Positions 18,194 through 26,783 of a stretch of DNA of 64,000 nucleotides are shown one piece after another (within the stretch, counting starts at the first letter, position 1; the number at the start of each line of letters is the position of its first letter). The translations under genes were made by a program, and so were the position numbers. Under the pieces are notes generated by a model, which saw only the letters and a program-made list of their open reading frames with translations, had not been told where the DNA came from and made no database searches. The DNA comes from Streptomyces sp. LBL. Lineage in GTDB: Bacteria > Actinomycetota > Actinomycetes > Streptomycetales > Streptomycetaceae. The DNA is taken from positions 186,001 to 250,000 of the forward strand of contig NZ_JARXYX010000006.1 in assembly GCF_029893585.1 (NCBI RefSeq), written 5' to 3'.

Positions 18194-18796
18194 GTGAGCA
18201 CGACACAGACACCACCTGTTCTCGCCGCAGAGCTGGCACAGGCGTGGGCCGACGTTCAGCGGTACCACCCCGAGCTGCCCGATCTTGCCGCGCCAGAATC
18301 CCTGATCGGGGAGTCGTCGTCCGCGTGCGGTCACGAGCTCTCCTTCGAGCGACTGCTTCACGAAGCAGTCCATGGCATCGCCGCCGCGCGCGGCATCCGC
18401 GACACCTCCCGTGCCGGCCGCTACCACAACCGCAGATTCCTTGCGATCGCCGAGGAGATGGGCCTGGACCACCCCGAGGAGCCGCATCCCAGCAGCGGTT
18501 TCTCCCTGGTCACGCTCACCCCCGAGGCGAAGCGCCGCTACCGCCCGACCGTGGAACGTCTCCAGCGGGCCCTCAAGGCCCACTCGGTGGCGACCACGTC
18601 CGAAACCTCCCGCACCTTCCGCGGCCCGGCCGCCCGCCACGGCTCCTCCGGTGGCGGCGTCCGCGTCAAGGCGGTCTGCGACTGCGGCCGCAATGTACGG
18701 GTCGTCCCGTCGGTGCTGGCCCAGGCGCCGATCGTCTGCGGCGGCTGCGGGAAGCCGTTCCGGATTCCGGAGGCCGTGGGCGCGGCGGCGGGCTGA
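18194..18796 (+). CDS. SprT-like zinc-binding protein
   Basis: A 200-residue protein with a zinc-metalloprotease-like [12 protein letters not shown] (HExxH, about residue 57) and a C-terminal zinc ribbon (CDCGRNVRV ... CGGCGKPF). It resembles the SprT-like family, but I see no further peptidase signature, so activity is unproven. A conserved protein at this position before rpsP is, as far as I recall, usual in Streptomyces. GTG start; no ribosome-binding site is visible, so the message may be leaderless. Confidence 0.6.
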   Translation: MSTTQTPPVLAAELAQAWADVQRYHPELPDLAAPESLIGESSSACGHELSFERLLHEAVHGIAAARGIRDTSRAGRYHNRRFLAIAEEMGLDHPEEPHPSSGFSLVTLTPEAKRRYRPTVERLQRALKAHSVATTSETSRTFRGPAARHGSSGGGVRVKAVCDCGRNVRVVPSVLAQAPIVCGGCGKPFRIPEAVGAAAG

Positions 18797-19133
18797 CCCG
18801 GCCGAGGGCGCGAGTACCGGCATCTCGTGGCTGTCGGTCGAGCCTGAGGAACGGGCGCGAGGGTGTCGTCGCGCGGTCCCGCCGACGGCACCCGGCGGCG
18901 CCGGGTGGCGCACCCGAGCTGTTCATCGCAGCGCCGGGTGTCCCTCAGGCATGCCCACCGCAGCCTCGGTCAGAAGCGACTCGCGGGGTGTGGCACAATG
19001 GCTAGCTGTACTCGACAGTCGCATAGGACCCCTCTCTCCTCCGGCTGACGCGTCCATCGGGCACTCGGGTACCGCAACCCCACGCGGCCATCTGCCGTGC
19101 CCCATCACGTCAAATTCAGGAGAATCCACTCCC
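18797..19133 (+). promoter_or_regulatory. rpsP operon upstream region
   Basis: 337 bases. A hairpin-type terminator lies at 18889-18907. After it, a -10-like CACAAT at 18994-18999 is the best promoter candidate for the rpsP-rimM-trmD operon. AGGAG at about 19119-19123 is the rpsP ribosome-binding site. Confidence 0.45.
18889..18907 (+). terminator. Hairpin between the SprT-like gene and rpsP
   Basis: CACCCGGC, loop GGC, GCCGGGTG: perfect 8-bp stem 93 bases after the SprT-like stop, without a U-run. Confidence 0.55.
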
Positions 19134-19562
19134 GTGGCAGTCAAGATCAAGCTGAAGCGTCTGGGCAAGATCCGTGCGCCTCACTACCGCATCGTCGTCG
19201 CCGACTCCCGCACCCGTCGTGACGGTCGTGCGATCGAGGAGATCGGCCTGTACCACCCGGTGCAGAACCCCTCGCGCATCGAGGTCGACGCCGACCGCGC
19301 CGCGTACTGGCTCTCCGTCGGCGCGCAGCCGACCGAGCCCGTGCTCGCCATCCTGAAGAAGACCGGCGACTGGCAGAAGTTCAAGGGCGAGCCCGCCCCG
19401 GCTCCGCTGCTCCAGCCGGCCGAGAAGGCCGCGCGCCCGTTGTTCGAGGCGCTCGGTGGCGAAGACGAGGGCAAGGGTGAGGCGATCACCCAGAAGAAGA
19501 AGACCGAGAAGAAGGACGAGGCTCCTGCTGAGTCCTCTTCGGCTGAGTCGACCGAGGCCTGA
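19134..19562 (+). CDS. rpsP: 30S ribosomal protein S16
   Basis: 142 residues; the S16 core ([39 protein letters not shown]) is followed by an actinobacterial Ala/Glu/Lys-rich tail (about residues 100-142) absent from short S16 proteins. GTG start with AGGAG about nine bases upstream. It heads the conserved operon rpsP, KH protein, rimM, trmD; the next gene begins five bases after the stop. Confidence 0.96.
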   Translation: MAVKIKLKRLGKIRAPHYRIVVADSRTRRDGRAIEEIGLYHPVQNPSRIEVDADRAAYWLSVGAQPTEPVLAILKKTGDWQKFKGEPAPAPLLQPAEKAARPLFEALGGEDEGKGEAITQKKKTEKKDEAPAESSSAESTEA

Positions 19563-19567
19563 GCAGC

Positions 19568-19807
19568 ATGCTCGAAGAGGCGCTCGAGCACCTCGTGAAG
19601 GGCATTGTCGACAACCCTGACGACGTGCAGGTCGCCTCGCGTGACCTGCGTCGTGGGCGTGTGCTGGAGGTCCGGGTCCACCCGGACGACCTCGGCAAGG
19701 TGATCGGCCGCAACGGTCGCACCGCACGCGCCCTGCGAACCGTCGTGGGCGCCATCGGCGGCCGCGGTGTCCGGGTCGACCTCGTCGACGTGGACCACGT
19801 CCGCTGA
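19568..19807 (+). CDS. khpA: KH-domain RNA-binding protein (KhpA type)
   Basis: A 79-residue single KH domain with the GxxG-type loop at [14 protein letters not shown]. KhpA-type proteins bind RNA, often as heterodimers with KhpB/EloR, and are usually encoded between rpsP and rimM, as here. It follows rpsP by five bases. Confidence 0.9.
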   Translation: MLEEALEHLVKGIVDNPDDVQVASRDLRRGRVLEVRVHPDDLGKVIGRNGRTARALRTVVGAIGGRGVRVDLVDVDHVR

Positions 19808-19913
19808 CGCAACGCAGCACCGGCTCGGGCCGGGGAGGGCCACTGGGCCGTCCCCGGCCCGTTGTCGTGCACGCAGCCCCAGAGGCTGTCGGAGATCAGG
19901 AGAAGCAAGCACA

Positions 19914-20468
19914 GTGCAGCTGGTAGTCGCTCGCATCGGTCGTGCCCACGGCATCAAGGGCGAGGTCACCGTCGAGGTCCGCACCGACGAGCCGGAGCTG
20001 AGGCTCGCGCCCGGTGCCGTCCTGCGCACGGACCCCGCCGCCACGGGCCCCCTCACCATCGAGACCGGCCGTGTCCACAGCGGCCGTCTCCTCCTGCGCT
20101 TCGAGGGCGTGAAGGACCGCAGCGCCGCCGAGGCGCTGCGCAACACCCTCCTGATCGCGGAGGTGGACCCGGAGGTGCTCCCCGACGAGGAGGACGAGTA
20201 CTACGACCACCAGCTGATGGATCTGGACGTGGTGACCAAGAACGGCGTCGAGGTCGGCCGTATCACCGAGATCTCGCACCTGCCCTCGCAGGACCTGTTC
20301 GTCGTGGAGCGCCCCGACGGCAGCGAGGTCCTGATCCCCTTCGTCGAGAAGATCGTCACGGAGATCGACCTCGAGGAGCAGAAGGCCGTCATCGACCCGC
20401 CGCCCGGGCTGATCGACGACAACGCCGTCGTGGCCTCCTCACGCGACGCCGCCGAGGAAGAGGCGTAA
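19914..20468 (+). CDS. rimM: Ribosome maturation factor RimM
   Basis: 184 residues; assists late 30S assembly around S19 and the 16S rRNA head. It has an N-terminal RimM barrel ([25 protein letters not shown]) and a C-terminal PRC-barrel ([12 protein letters not shown] ... [18 protein letters not shown] ... [14 protein letters not shown]). The GTG at 19914 was chosen because AGGAGAAG precedes it and homology begins at once. The stop shares one base with the trmD start. Confidence 0.95.
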   Translation: MQLVVARIGRAHGIKGEVTVEVRTDEPELRLAPGAVLRTDPAATGPLTIETGRVHSGRLLLRFEGVKDRSAAEALRNTLLIAEVDPEVLPDEEDEYYDHQLMDLDVVTKNGVEVGRITEISHLPSQDLFVVERPDGSEVLIPFVEKIVTEIDLEEQKAVIDPPPGLIDDNAVVASSRDAAEEEA

Positions 20469-21301
20469 TGCGCCTCGACGTCGTCACGATCTTCCCCGAG
20501 TACCTCGAACCGCTGAACGTCTCTCTCGTCGGCAAGGCACGCGCGCGTGGACAGCTGAACGTGCACGTGCACGACCTGCGGTCCTGGACGTACGACCGGC
20601 ACAACACCGTCGACGACACGCCGTACGGCGGCGGACCGGGCATGGTCATGAAGACCGAGCCCTGGGGCGACGCGCTGGACTCCGTCCTGGCGGACGGCTA
20701 CGAGGCGGGCTCCCACGCGCCCGTCCTGATCGTCCCCACGCCCAGCGGCCGCCCCTTCACCCAGGAGCTCGCCGTCGAGCTCTCCGAGCGCCCCTGGCTG
20801 CTTTTCACGCCGGCTCGCTACGAGGGCATCGATCGCCGTGTCATCGACGAGTACGCCGCCCGGATACCCGTCTACGAGGTCTCCATCGGCGACTACGTCC
20901 TGGCCGGCGGCGAGGCGGCCGTCCTCGTCGTCACGGAGGCCGTGGCACGGCTGCTGCCCGGTGTCCTGGGTAACGCCGAGTCGCACCGGGACGACTCCTT
21001 CGCTCCCGGAGCCATGGCCAACCTCCTGGAGGGGCCCGTCTACACCAAGCCGCCCGAGTGGCGCGGACGCGGGATCCCGGACGTGCTGGTCAGCGGCCAT
21101 CACGGCAAGATCGCCCGCTGGCGCCGCGACGAGGCCCTGCGGCGTACGGCGGCCCACCGGCCCGACCTGATCGAGCGCTGTGCCCCGCAGGCCTTCGACA
21201 AGAAGGACCGCGAGATGCTCTCCATCCTGGGCTGGGCACCGGACCCGGAGGGTGAGCCGTACGGCCGATTTTGGCGCAGGCCAGAGGGCGTGGAAGAATA
21301 G
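20468..21301 (+). CDS. trmD: tRNA (guanine-N1-)-methyltransferase TrmD
   Basis: 277 residues; methylates G37 of tRNAs with SAM and prevents frameshifting. SPOUT knot signatures are complete: VTIFPEYLEPL at the start, DDTPYGGGPGMVMK, LFTPARYEGIDRRV, the catalytic-loop SIGDYVLAGGEAAVLV, RLLPGVLGN, and a C-terminal GHHGKIARWRRDEAL. The ATG overlaps the rimM stop by one base. rplS follows after 133 bases. Confidence 0.97.
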   Translation: MRLDVVTIFPEYLEPLNVSLVGKARARGQLNVHVHDLRSWTYDRHNTVDDTPYGGGPGMVMKTEPWGDALDSVLADGYEAGSHAPVLIVPTPSGRPFTQELAVELSERPWLLFTPARYEGIDRRVIDEYAARIPVYEVSIGDYVLAGGEAAVLVVTEAVARLLPGVLGNAESHRDDSFAPGAMANLLEGPVYTKPPEWRGRGIPDVLVSGHHGKIARWRRDEALRRTAAHRPDLIERCAPQAFDKKDREMLSILGWAPDPEGEPYGRFWRRPEGVEE

Positions 21302-21434
21302 GTCGCTGTTGTGCGCCGTCCGGCGTGCGCCCCTGCCACAGGGGGACACGACGCCCGCCCCGACGCGGACAGCCTCCTTCTGGACACCTAATTCCCGTTG
21401 ATGACCTGTGGCATCACCGTAGAAAGCAGACGAA

Positions 21435-21785
21435 ATGTCTCACCTGCTCGACTCCGTCGACTCCGCGTCGCTGCGCAGCGACATCCCGGCCTTCCGCCCG
21501 GGTGACACCGTCAACGTCCACGTGCGCGTCATCGAGGGCAACCGCTCCCGTGTGCAGCAGTTCAAGGGCGTCGTCATCCGCCGTCAGGGCGCCGGTGTCC
21601 GCGAGAGCTTCACGGTCCGCAAGGTCTCGTTCTCCGTCGGCGTCGAGCGCACCTTCCCGGTGCACACTCCGATCGTCGAGAAGATCGAGCTCGTCACCCG
21701 CGGTGACGTGCGTCGCGCGAAGCTGTACTTCCTGCGCGACCTGCGCGGCAAGGCTGCGAAGATCAAGGAGAAGCGCGACAACTGA
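21435..21785 (+). CDS. rplS: 50S ribosomal protein L19
   Basis: 116 residues at full L19 length, with [30 protein letters not shown] and the C-terminal [22 protein letters not shown]19 lies at the 30S-50S interface. ATG with a weak GAAAGCAGA upstream. The 133-base leader has no recognisable autoregulatory structure that I can define. Confidence 0.97.
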   Translation: MSHLLDSVDSASLRSDIPAFRPGDTVNVHVRVIEGNRSRVQQFKGVVIRRQGAGVRESFTVRKVSFSVGVERTFPVHTPIVEKIELVTRGDVRRAKLYFLRDLRGKAAKIKEKRDN

Positions 21786-21807
21786 GCGCTTTTCGGGCGT
21801 CACAGCC

Positions 21808-21828
21808 GGGCCGGATAGCATCTGGCCC
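21808..21828 (+). promoter_or_regulatory. Palindromic element just before sipW
   Basis: GGGCCGGAT, AGC, ATCTGGCCC: a 9-bp stem with one G-U pair and a three-base loop, ending two bases before the sipW ATG. A -10-like TAGCAT lies inside it (21816-21821). It may be the rplS terminator, a sipW operator, or both; no ribosome-binding site precedes sipW. Confidence 0.45.
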
Positions 21829-21830
21829 TG

Positions 21831-22556
21831 ATGGACACCGAAGCACAGCCGACGGGGCGCGACCGCTCCTCCAGCCTTTCCGATACCGAGGAGATCTCGG
21901 ACCCGGGAGGACCGGAGGACCGGTCGCGTTTCTCGTTGCGGGTCTCCGACCGGCTGCCCGGCGGGCGGATCACCCTCACCCTGCTGGTCTGCCTGGTGTT
22001 CCTGCTGCTGCTCAGCACCTTCGTGCTGCAACCCTTCCGGATTCCCAGCGGATCCATGGAAAACGGATTGAGGATCGGGGACCGCGTTCTCGTAAATAAG
22101 TTGGCGTACCGTTTCGGTGCCGATCCACAGCGTGGTGATGTCGTCGTGTTCGACGGAACGGGGTACTTCGGGGACGCCGACTACATCAAACGCGTTGTGG
22201 GTGTGGGGGGAGACCGCGTGGTCTGCTGTGACGAGGAGGGGAGGATCGAGGTGAACGGACGGTCCGTCGACGAGTCGGCCTTCCTGTATCCCGGCGACAG
22301 CCCGTCCACGGTGCCCTTCGACGTCGAGGTGCCCCCGGGCACCCTCTTCGTCCTCGGCGACCACCGGAGCAGGTCCAGCGACTCCCGCGACCATCTGGGC
22401 TCCCCGGGCGGCGGCATGATCCCCGTCGACGACGTCATCGGCCGCACCGACTGGATCCTGTGGCCCGGCGACCACTTCACCCGCCTGCACCGGCCCGCCG
22501 CCTACGCGCGCGTATCCGTCGCGGAAGAGCCGGCCACGGTGGGCGCCCATGGGTAA
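21831..22556 (+). CDS. sipW: Type I signal peptidase SipW
   Basis: 241 residues; removes signal peptides from Sec and Tat substrates at the outer face of the membrane. One N-terminal membrane segment (ITLTLLVCLVFLLLLSTFV) is followed by the catalytic serine (IPSGSME) and lysine (YIKRVVGVGGD), box E GDHRSRSSDSRDH. Unlike its three neighbours it lacks a hydrophobic C-terminal segment, as for S. lividans SipW. First of four paralogues in a row; overlaps sipX by eight bases. No Shine-Dalgarno is evident, so translation may be leaderless. Confidence 0.93.
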   Translation: MDTEAQPTGRDRSSSLSDTEEISDPGGPEDRSRFSLRVSDRLPGGRITLTLLVCLVFLLLLSTFVLQPFRIPSGSMENGLRIGDRVLVNKLAYRFGADPQRGDVVVFDGTGYFGDADYIKRVVGVGGDRVVCCDEEGRIEVNGRSVDESAFLYPGDSPSTVPFDVEVPPGTLFVLGDHRSRSSDSRDHLGSPGGGMIPVDDVIGRTDWILWPGDHFTRLHRPAAYARVSVAEEPATVGAHG

Positions 22557-23652
22557 CCGCGGCAGACCGCGCGGTACGTCGGCCAGCGCGGCCGACAACC
22601 TGCTGCCCACCGGCTCCCGACGCGCCCTGTCCGGCGCGGACACGGGCGCCGGACGCAGCCGCGCCGAGCGGCGCAGGCTCCAGCGCAAGGTCAAGCGGCG
22701 CCGCAGGCGCTCCGCGATCAAGGAGATACCTCTTCTCGTCGGCGTCGCCGTCCTCATAGCCCTCGTTCTGAAGACCTTCCTCCTCCAGGCGTTCGTGATC
22801 CCGTCCGGCTCGATGGAGCAGACGATCCAGATCGGCGACCGGGTCCTGGTCGACAAGTTCACCCCGTGGTTCGGGTCCAAGCCCGAGCGCGGGGACGTCG
22901 TCGTCTTCAAGGACCCCGGCGGCTGGCTCCAGGACGAGCAGCCGGCCACGAAGAAGAACGACCCCATCGTCGTCAAGCAGGTCAAGGAGGGGCTCACCTT
23001 CATCGGCCTGCTGCCGTCGGACGACGAGAAGGACCTCATCAAGCGGGTCGTCGGCGTCGGTGGCGACACCGTCAAGTGCTGTGACCCGCAGGGGAAGGTC
23101 ACCGTCAACGGCGTTCCCCTGAACGAGGACTATCTGTATCCCGGCAACGCCCCGTCCACGACCCCGTTCACCATCACCGTCCCGCAGGGGCGGCTGTGGG
23201 TGATGGGCGACCACCGGGCCAACTCCGCGGACTCCCGGGCGCACCAGAACACCGACTACGGCGGCACGGTCTCCGAGGACTCCGTGGTGGGCCGGGCCAT
23301 GGTCATCGCCTGGCCGTTCGGGCACTGGACCCAACTGGAGGAGCCGAAAACCTACGCTTCCGTGTCCGACTCGGTCTCCGGGTCGACCGCGGCTGCTCCG
23401 CCGTCGCTTAGGGTTGCTCCCGACGGTCCGAACGGATCGGTCCAACTCCCGAGCCCTGCGGAACTCCCGCTCGTTATGGGAGTGGTGGGCCTGCGCCGCG
23501 TACGGGGCAGGCGGCAGCGGCACAGAGTAAGGAGTTGGCGTGGGGGATGTGGCGGTTGGCGCACGGTCCGGACACGACGGCGAGGAACACCGCGGAGGCT
23601 CCGCGGAGAATGCCGTCCCGGCCGCGGACAGCGCCGTGACCTCCGGGAATGA
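22549..23652 (+). CDS. sipX: Type I signal peptidase SipX
   Basis: As read, 367 residues: a very basic cytoplasmic N-terminus (RAERRRLQRKVKRRRRR), a membrane segment (IPLLVGVAVLIALVLKTFLL), catalytic Ser (IPSGSME) and Lys (LIKRVVGVGGD), then GDHRANSADSR. A weakly hydrophobic stretch (ELPLVMGVVGL) is followed by about 50 Arg-rich residues. The last 113 bases overlap the start of sipY, unusual in this otherwise tight operon. A TAA directly before the sipY ribosome-binding site (23528-23530) is in the next frame. The end may therefore be altered by a small indel. Confidence 0.88.
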   Translation: MGNRGRPRGTSASAADNLLPTGSRRALSGADTGAGRSRAERRRLQRKVKRRRRRSAIKEIPLLVGVAVLIALVLKTFLLQAFVIPSGSMEQTIQIGDRVLVDKFTPWFGSKPERGDVVVFKDPGGWLQDEQPATKKNDPIVVKQVKEGLTFIGLLPSDDEKDLIKRVVGVGGDTVKCCDPQGKVTVNGVPLNEDYLYPGNAPSTTPFTITVPQGRLWVMGDHRANSADSRAHQNTDYGGTVSEDSVVGRAMVIAWPFGHWTQLEEPKTYASVSDSVSGSTAAAPPSLRVAPDGPNGSVQLPSPAELPLVMGVVGLRRVRGRRQRHRVRSWRGGCGGWRTVRTRRRGTPRRLRGECRPGRGQRRDLRE

Positions 23653-24544
23653 CTCCGGGGCGACCGGGGACGGTACGACGCCCGAGGACGGCACGACGAC
23701 CGGGCGGACCGGGACGGGCGGCCAGGGGCACGGTGGCTCGACGCCCCAGGTGAAGAAGTCGCGCTCCTTCTGGAAGGAGCTGCCCATCCTGATCGGTATC
23801 GCCCTGGTGCTGGCGCTGCTGATCAAGACCTTCCTGGTGCAGGCCTTCTCGATCCCGTCCGACTCGATGCAGAACACCCTCCAGGAGGGTGACCGCGTTC
23901 TGGTCGACAAGCTCACCCCGTGGTTCGGATCCGAGCCCGAGCGCGGCGAGGTCGTGGTCTTCCACGACCCCGACAGCTGGTTGGCGGGCGAGCCGACGGC
24001 CAACCCGAATGCGGTACAGACGTTCCTCAGCTGGATCGGCCTGATGCCGTCCGCCGAGGAGAAGGACCTGATCAAGCGCGTCATCGGCGTCGGCGGCGAC
24101 ACCATCTCCTGCAAGGACAGTGGCCCGCTCATGGTCAACGGCAAGGCCCTGAACGAGCCGTACGTGTACCCCGGCAACACCCCGTGCAGCGTCGACGACC
24201 AGGGCGGCCAGTTCACGGTGAAGGTACCGAAGGGCTCCATCTGGGTGATGGGCGACCACCGGCAGAACTCGCGCGACTCGCGCTACAACCAGAGCGACAA
24301 GCACCACGGCATGGTGCCGGTGGACGAGGTCGTCGGGCGGGCCGTCGTGAAGGCCTGGCCGATCAACCGCTGGGGCACCCTGCCGGTCCCGGACACCTTC
24401 GACCAGGACGGTCTGGACACCCGGTCCTCGGCGTCCGTCGGCTCCGCCGTCCTCACGGTCGCGCCGAACGGGATCGCCCTCGTCGGTGTCGTACCGGTGG
24501 TCCTGTGGCGCCGCAGGAGGACCGCCGCCACCGAGACGCGCTGA
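23540..24544 (+). CDS. sipY: Type I signal peptidase SipY
   Basis: 334 residues: a long acidic, Gly/Thr-rich cytoplasmic N-terminus (about 70 residues), a membrane segment (LPILIGIALVLALLIKTFLV), catalytic Ser (IPSDSMQ) and Lys (LIKRVIGVGGD), GDHRQNSRDSR, and a C-terminal hydrophobic anchor (GSAVLTVAPNGIALVGVVPVV) ending in basic residues. SipY is the major signal peptidase in S. lividans. GTG 23540 has AAGGAG six bases upstream, which supports this start despite the overlap with sipX. Confidence 0.93.
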   Translation: MGDVAVGARSGHDGEEHRGGSAENAVPAADSAVTSGNDSGATGDGTTPEDGTTTGRTGTGGQGHGGSTPQVKKSRSFWKELPILIGIALVLALLIKTFLVQAFSIPSDSMQNTLQEGDRVLVDKLTPWFGSEPERGEVVVFHDPDSWLAGEPTANPNAVQTFLSWIGLMPSAEEKDLIKRVIGVGGDTISCKDSGPLMVNGKALNEPYVYPGNTPCSVDDQGGQFTVKVPKGSIWVMGDHRQNSRDSRYNQSDKHHGMVPVDEVVGRAVVKAWPINRWGTLPVPDTFDQDGLDTRSSASVGSAVLTVAPNGIALVGVVPVVLWRRRRTAATETR

Positions 24545-24623
24545 GGGACGCCGGTGCGGCTGTGACCTCGGCCGGGCCGGAAGGGCTGACCGGGTCAGGT
24601 ACCGCCGGGTAGGGTGCGGACCC

Positions 24624-25400
24624 ATGGCTGGTGAGAGCACGACACGTACGGCCCCGCGCAGCGGCGGCACAGGCACGGGCCCGGTGGGCAGCCGGACCGG
24701 ACAGCGACTGTCCGGACTGGCCGTCGCACTGGGCATTGTGCTGTTCCTCGGGGGATTCGCCTGGGGAGCGGTGATCTACCGGCCGTACACCGTGCCCACC
24801 AGCTCGATGACGCCGACGATCGACGCCGGCGACCGGATCCTGGCCGAGCGGGTGGACGGCGACGAGGTACGCCGGGGCGATGTGGTCGTCTTCAAGGACA
24901 CGGCCTGGGTGAGCAACGCCCTCGTGGTCAAGCGGGTCGTCGCCATCGGCGGGGACACGGTGTCCTGCTGCACCAAGGGCAAGCTGACGGTCAACGGCAA
25001 GCAGATCGACGAGCCGTATCTGCCCCCGGGCAGCCTCGCCGAGGTCACGGACTTCCCGACCGTGACGGTGCCCAAGGGCCGGCTCTTCCTGCTCGGTGAC
25101 GAGCGTCAGGGCTCCCTGGACTCCACCGCCCACCTGACCGACGCGGCCAGTGGCACGGTGTCGCGGAACGCGGTGAGGGCCCGGGTGGACGCCGTGGTGT
25201 GGCCCATGAACGGCATGCTGAAGACGAAGCCCACCGGCTTCGAGACGCTCGGCCCGCTCTCCGCGCCCGGTCCGCTGCGGACGGTCGTCGTCCTGATCGT
25301 CCTCGGTGGGGTACTCGTCCTCGGCGGTGGCGCGTACGGCCCGATCGCCCAGCGGATGGGCCGCTCCCGGCCGCGGGCGGGGTCCGCCGGTGCCCACTGA
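24624..25400 (+). CDS. sipZ: Type I signal peptidase SipZ
   Basis: 258 residues, the shortest anchored paralogue: membrane segment at about residues 30-50, catalytic Ser (VPTSSMT) and Lys (LVVKRVVAIGGD), box E as GDERQGSLDS (a Glu where His is usual), and a C-terminal hydrophobic segment (TVVVLIVLGGVLVLGGGAYG). A 79-base gap separates it from sipY. The Nudix gene starts inside its last codons. Confidence 0.92.
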   Translation: MAGESTTRTAPRSGGTGTGPVGSRTGQRLSGLAVALGIVLFLGGFAWGAVIYRPYTVPTSSMTPTIDAGDRILAERVDGDEVRRGDVVVFKDTAWVSNALVVKRVVAIGGDTVSCCTKGKLTVNGKQIDEPYLPPGSLAEVTDFPTVTVPKGRLFLLGDERQGSLDSTAHLTDAASGTVSRNAVRARVDAVVWPMNGMLKTKPTGFETLGPLSAPGPLRTVVVLIVLGGVLVLGGGAYGPIAQRMGRSRPRAGSAGAH

Positions 25401-25917
25401 GGCGGGCGAGCCCTCCTCCGAGGGCGCGTTCGCGGGCGGACCGCGCAGGGTGGCCCGGGTGGTGCTGCTCGACCCGCAGGACCGCATCCTGCTGCTGCAC
25501 GGCCACGAGCCGGACGATCCGGCCGACGACTGGTGGTTCACGCCCGGCGGCGGCCTGGAGGGCGACGAGACTCGTGAAGAGGCCGCGCTCAGGGAACTCG
25601 CGGAGGAGACCGGCATCACCGAGGTCGACCTCGGCCCGGTGCTGTGGCGACGGCTGTGCTCGTTCCCGTTCGCGGGCCGCCGCTGGGACCAGGACGAGTG
25701 GTACTTCCTGGCCCGTACCACCCGGACGGCGATCGAGGCGACGGGCCTGACCGAGCTGGAGCGGCGCAGCGTCGCCGGAGCGCGCTGGTGGACGTGCCAG
25801 GAACTGACCCGGGCACATGAGACGGTGTATCCGACCAGACTCGCCGAGCTGCTCCAGAGGCTGCTCGACGAAGGTCCCCCGGCCGGGCCCGTGACCCTGG
25901 ACACCGAAATCGTCTAG
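25390..25917 (+). CDS. Nudix hydrolase
   Basis: About 175 residues with a complete Nudix box (GGGLEGDETREEAALRELAEETGI, about residues 58-81), which binds the metal and hydrolyses nucleoside-diphosphate-X bonds. The substrate cannot be named from sequence. GTG 25390 overlaps the end of sipZ by 11 bases; GGGCGGGG lies upstream. Longer in-frame starts inside sipZ are possible but encode low-complexity sequence. Confidence 0.85.
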   Translation: MPTEAGEPSSEGAFAGGPRRVARVVLLDPQDRILLLHGHEPDDPADDWWFTPGGGLEGDETREEAALRELAEETGITEVDLGPVLWRRLCSFPFAGRRWDQDEWYFLARTTRTAIEATGLTELERRSVAGARWWTCQELTRAHETVYPTRLAELLQRLLDEGPPAGPVTLDTEIV

Positions 25918-25973
25918 GGGCTCGCGGGACTGGCGCACAATGGTGGGATCGCACGGCTGAAGGGGAACATGCC

Positions 25974-26282
25974 ATGAGCGCCGAGGACCTCGAGAAGTAC
26001 GAGACCGAGATGGAGCTCAAGCTCTACCGGGAGTACCGCGATGTCGTCGGTCTGTTCAAATACGTGATCGAGACCGAGCGGCGCTTCTACCTCACCAACG
26101 ACTACGAGATGCAGGTGCACTCGGTGCAGGGTGAGGTGTTCTTCGAGGTGTCCATGGCGGATGCCTGGGTGTGGGACATGTACCGGCCGGCTCGCTTCGT
26201 GAAACAGGTACGCGTCCTCACGTTCAAGGACGTGAACATCGAGGAGCTGAACAAGAGCGACCTGGAGCTGCCGGGCAGCTGA
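25974..26282 (+). CDS. DUF2469 family protein
   Basis: A 102-residue acidic protein conserved across Actinobacteria near rnhB/yraN loci (MSAEDLEKYETEMELKLYRE, RRFYLTNDYEMQVH, YRPARFVKQVRVLTFKDVNIEEL). No function is known. AAGGGGAAC provides the ribosome-binding site before ATG 25974. Confidence 0.9.
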   Translation: MSAEDLEKYETEMELKLYREYRDVVGLFKYVIETERRFYLTNDYEMQVHSVQGEVFFEVSMADAWVWDMYRPARFVKQVRVLTFKDVNIEELNKSDLELPGS

Positions 26283-26419
26283 AGCCGTCGGTGGGGTGAT
26301 CCCTCGGGAGAGTGATCCCTCGCAGGGGTGACGGAGTTTTCCACAACCGGTGAGTAGTCCACCAAGATCAACTCGGTGGGCTCGTCTGCGCGACCGTTGG
26401 TGCCGGAGGTGGTGCCGGC

Positions 26420-26782
26420 ATGAACGCACGCAGTGCACTCGGCAGGTATGGCGAGACGCTGGCCGCAAGGCGGCTGGTCGAGACCGGGATGACGGTCGTG
26501 GAGCGCAACTGGCGCTGCGGCAGGACCGGTGAGATCGACATCGTGGCACGGGACGGCGACGTTCTGGTCGTCTGCGAGGTCAAGACACGGCGGGTGGGGC
26601 TCTTCGAGCATCCGATGGCCGCCGTGACCCCCGAGAAGGCGGAGCGGCTCCGAGGCCTCGCCGAACGCTGGATCCACGCCCACGGAGGAGCGCCGCCGGG
26701 AGGCGTCCGCATCGACCTGGTGGGTGTGGTCCTGCCCAGCCGCGGCGCACCCGTCGTCGAGCATGTGCGGGGAGTGGTCTGA
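26420..26782 (+). CDS. yraN: YraN/UPF0102 family nuclease-like protein
   Basis: 120 residues with the restriction-endonuclease-like signature of Yra[13 protein letters not shown] at the start and [21 protein letters not shown], giving a D...ExK active-site arrangement. Its biological role is not settled. comM starts one base after its stop. A TTTTCCACA sequence (26337-26345) lies upstream. Confidence 0.92.
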   Translation: MNARSALGRYGETLAARRLVETGMTVVERNWRCGRTGEIDIVARDGDVLVVCEVKTRRVGLFEHPMAAVTPEKAERLRGLAERWIHAHGGAPPGGVRIDLVGVVLPSRGAPVVEHVRGVV

Positions 26783-26783
26783 G

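Noticed and set aside
18961..19030. A tRNA-like sequence before rpsP
   Set aside because: The stretch GTGGCACAATGGCTAGCTG resembles tRNA D-arm text, but no acceptor, anticodon or T-arm (GGTTCGA) follows at tRNA spacing.
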